A stretch of 7,623 nucleotides of DNA from CAIWHR01 sp040006895 (lineage in GTDB: Bacteria; Pseudomonadota; Gammaproteobacteria; Burkholderiales; Casimicrobiaceae): contig JBDTWB010000198.1 in the NCBI GenBank assembly GCA_040006895.1, positions 1-7,623 of the forward strand, written 5' to 3'. The notes beneath the pieces were generated by a model. The model was not told the origin of the DNA. It saw only the letters and a list, made by a program, of their open reading frames with translations, and did not search any database. The position numbers and the translations under genes were made by a program. This document shows, one piece after another, positions 6,518-7,623 of this stretch; the first letter of the stretch is position 1, and every line of letters begins with the position of its first letter.

Positions 6518-6542
6518 TGCTCCGCTGGATTGCCGCCGGCCC

Positions 6543-7367
6543 TCATGGCACGGATGGATTGAGCCCGGTGAACCGGCCTGTCAGTGCACAACCCGTGGCG
6601 CTGGAGGCACCGCTCAATCGGCCGCTGAGCATTCCGACCCGGTTGGTCATCTCGATGAACGACATCGTGCCGGCATCGCCGTTGTTGCAGCTGTACGTGC
6701 CCGAGAAACGGCCGAATTTCCCGGTCTGGGCGTAGACGCCGCTGTAGGCACACACCGAACCGCCGCCGAAGTCCCAGACCATGCTCATGGTCGATGGTGT
6801 CTGCGCTACGCTCATCGTCAGGGCGTCGGTCGAAGACCCGTTGAAGGCCGGGTCGTTGCAAGCCGACGAGGTGGAGTTCAGCAGCACGACATAGGCTCCG
6901 TTGTAGTTGTCGACACTGAGGGTCTGGCGCTCGATGGACTTGGCGACGGTTACGCCGTCGACGACATAGGTGAGGGAAGCGGTCGCAATCGACGACGCGA
7001 CGAAGGTCATGGTACCGACCTGTCGTACGGTGGTAAACGCGGGATTGAAGTCACCGCCGAAGTAGGGGCCCGTGGTGGCGAAAAGCGGACCGCTCAACAC
7101 GTTGCCGCCGCTCAATGTCAGGACGGCAATGAACCACGTGGGGCGGCCGTCGGCGCCGTAGACGAACAAGGTGGCGAAGACGGTGCCGGATTCCTGCACG
7201 AGTTGCATCCCCCAACCGGACTCCGCCGGGTTCCACCAGATATCCGACCAGTCGGTGGAGGCCGAGGTCTTGGGTTGAACGTCCTTGGCCCCGGCAACGA
7301 ACGTAAGCGCCGTCAGAGCCGCGAATGCCGCCGCGGCGACACCTGTCCTGAAGTTGCATCGACCCAT
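6543..7367 (-). CDS. Secreted 'WWNPxESGWG' protein of unknown function
   Basis: 274 aa with a clear Sec signal peptide: MGRCNFR, a hydrophobic run TGVAAAAFAALTALTFVAG (8-26), and probable cleavage after A27. The mature part opens with DWSDIWWNPAESGWGMQLVQ (39-58) and TVFATLFVYGADGRPTWFIA (62-81). This block recurs, often in repeats, in uncharacterised exported proteins of proteobacteria; here it occurs once. GPLFATTGPYFGGDFNP (93-109) and SLTYVVDGVTVAKSIERQTL (131-150) continue the same beta-rich family pattern. The C-terminal half (160-274) is Gly/Ser/Thr-rich beta-type sequence with four cysteines (170, 206, 227, 260) that could form two disulphides in the periplasm or outside. No enzyme motif is recognised. 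The start is well supported by a strong ribosome binding site. It probably heads a short transcript that runs into the OmpA-like remnant. Confidence 0.85.
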   Translation of the reverse strand: MGRCNFRTGVAAAAFAALTALTFVAGAKDVQPKTSASTDWSDIWWNPAESGWGMQLVQESGTVFATLFVYGADGRPTWFIAVLTLSGGNVLSGPLFATTGPYFGGDFNPAFTTVRQVGTMTFVASSIATASLTYVVDGVTVAKSIERQTLSVDNYNGAYVVLLNSTSSACNDPAFNGSSTDALTMSVAQTPSTMSMVWDFGGGSVCAYSGVYAQTGKFGRFSGTYSCNNGDAGTMSFIEMTNRVGMLSGRLSGASSATGCALTGRFTGLNPSVP

Positions 7368-7370
7368 GAT

Positions 7371-7378
7371 CCCTCCCC
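7371..7378 (-). promoter_or_regulatory. Ribosome binding site of the WWNP secreted-protein gene
   Basis: On the minus strand ggggaggg sits 3 nt before the ATG (core ggag about 5 nt before). It is the best Shine-Dalgarno match in the window and supports the start at 7367. Confidence 0.75.
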
Positions 7379-7575
7379 TTTTGCGCAGTGGTATGCCTCA
7401 GCATCGGCAGCCGCCGTGCCAAATGGTTCCGCGGGGACCCGGAAAGTCGGACCCGACCGCTGCCGGCGGTGAAATTTCGCGCGGAAGCCATCTCATACGC
7501 CGGAGATCCGCGATCGCCGGCGACAAACGATGCGGGTGCGACCAGCGACTGTGAGTGCCCGGGAGACGATGACCC
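7379..7575. other. Intergenic region upstream of the secreted-protein gene
   Basis: No recognisable gene. The frames here are Arg/Ser/Gly-rich and lack family similarity. The promoter of the minus-strand gene should be here, but no clear -35/-10 pair is visible. Confidence 0.35.
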
Positions 7576-7623
7576 ATGGCAAGCCCTCCCGGAGAAGCGC
7601 ACGTTGACAGCGTACGCGCAGCA
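7576..7623 (+). CDS. Possible first codons of a gene running off the window
   Basis: ATG at 7576 opens a frame reading MASPPGEAHVDSVRAA to the window end, with gggag (7561-7565) 10 nt upstream. Sixteen codons are far too few to identify a family or to exclude chance. Confidence 0.2.
   Translation, partial: MASPPGEAHVDSVRAA

Noticed and set aside
5732..6562. Plus-strand open frame (276 aa) across the DUF1501 end and the OmpA-like gene
   Set aside because: It overlaps two well-identified coding regions and shows no domain of its own.
6423..7472. Long plus-strand open frame (349 aa) antisense to the secreted WWNP gene
   Set aside because: The minus strand has a signal peptide, ribosome binding site and family motifs. 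The plus product is Arg/Gly-rich shadow sequence.
1..7623. CRISPR array, insertion sequence or toxin-antitoxin pair
   Set aside because: No regularly spaced repeats, transposase motifs or small paired genes with such signatures were found.

Overview
This 7.6 kb GC-rich window looks like proteobacterial chromosome, most likely a gamma- or betaproteobacterium. The evidence is the codon bias, a YbaA/DUF1428 protein, an OmpA-type domain, a choice-of-anchor-type secreted protein and a DUF1800/DUF1501 pair. Genus cannot be read from the sequence. Most gene products are predicted to be exported, and several genes or remnants are broken, so this reads as a decaying accessory stretch around one intact two-gene module.

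Left part (1-1049): a class III adenylate cyclase catalytic domain starts one base before the window and loses its homology near nt 417. About 60 nt later comes the 3' half of a tRNA (480-524, anticodon loop to CCA) with no 5' half. This is the usual trace of tRNA-targeted integration. After it lies an intact DUF1428 (YbaA-like) gene with a good ribosome binding site.

Middle (1050-2166): on the minus strand there is a signal-peptide-bearing choice-of-anchor-D-like pseudogene broken by an in-frame TAA, with a degraded tail. A 430-nt gene-free divergent region follows, with two perfect inverted repeats.

Core (2167-5778): a tightly linked pair on the plus strand. The first gene encodes a DUF1800 protein with an N-terminal membrane anchor and an extra DUF5648-like domain. 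Six bases later comes a Tat-type DUF1501 protein. Such pairs recur in many bacteria and are thought to act together outside the cytoplasm, but their reaction is unknown. The pair is followed by a strong hairpin.

Right part (5779-7623): two minus-strand genes converge on the pair. The first is a secreted protein of the uncharacterised 'WWNPxESGWG' type. It is followed 25 nt later by an OmpA-family peptidoglycan-binding domain whose own 5' end (signal peptide and N-terminal domain) appears to be lost. The last 240 nt hold at most the first codons of another gene.

No CRISPR array, insertion sequence, complete tRNA or rRNA was seen.
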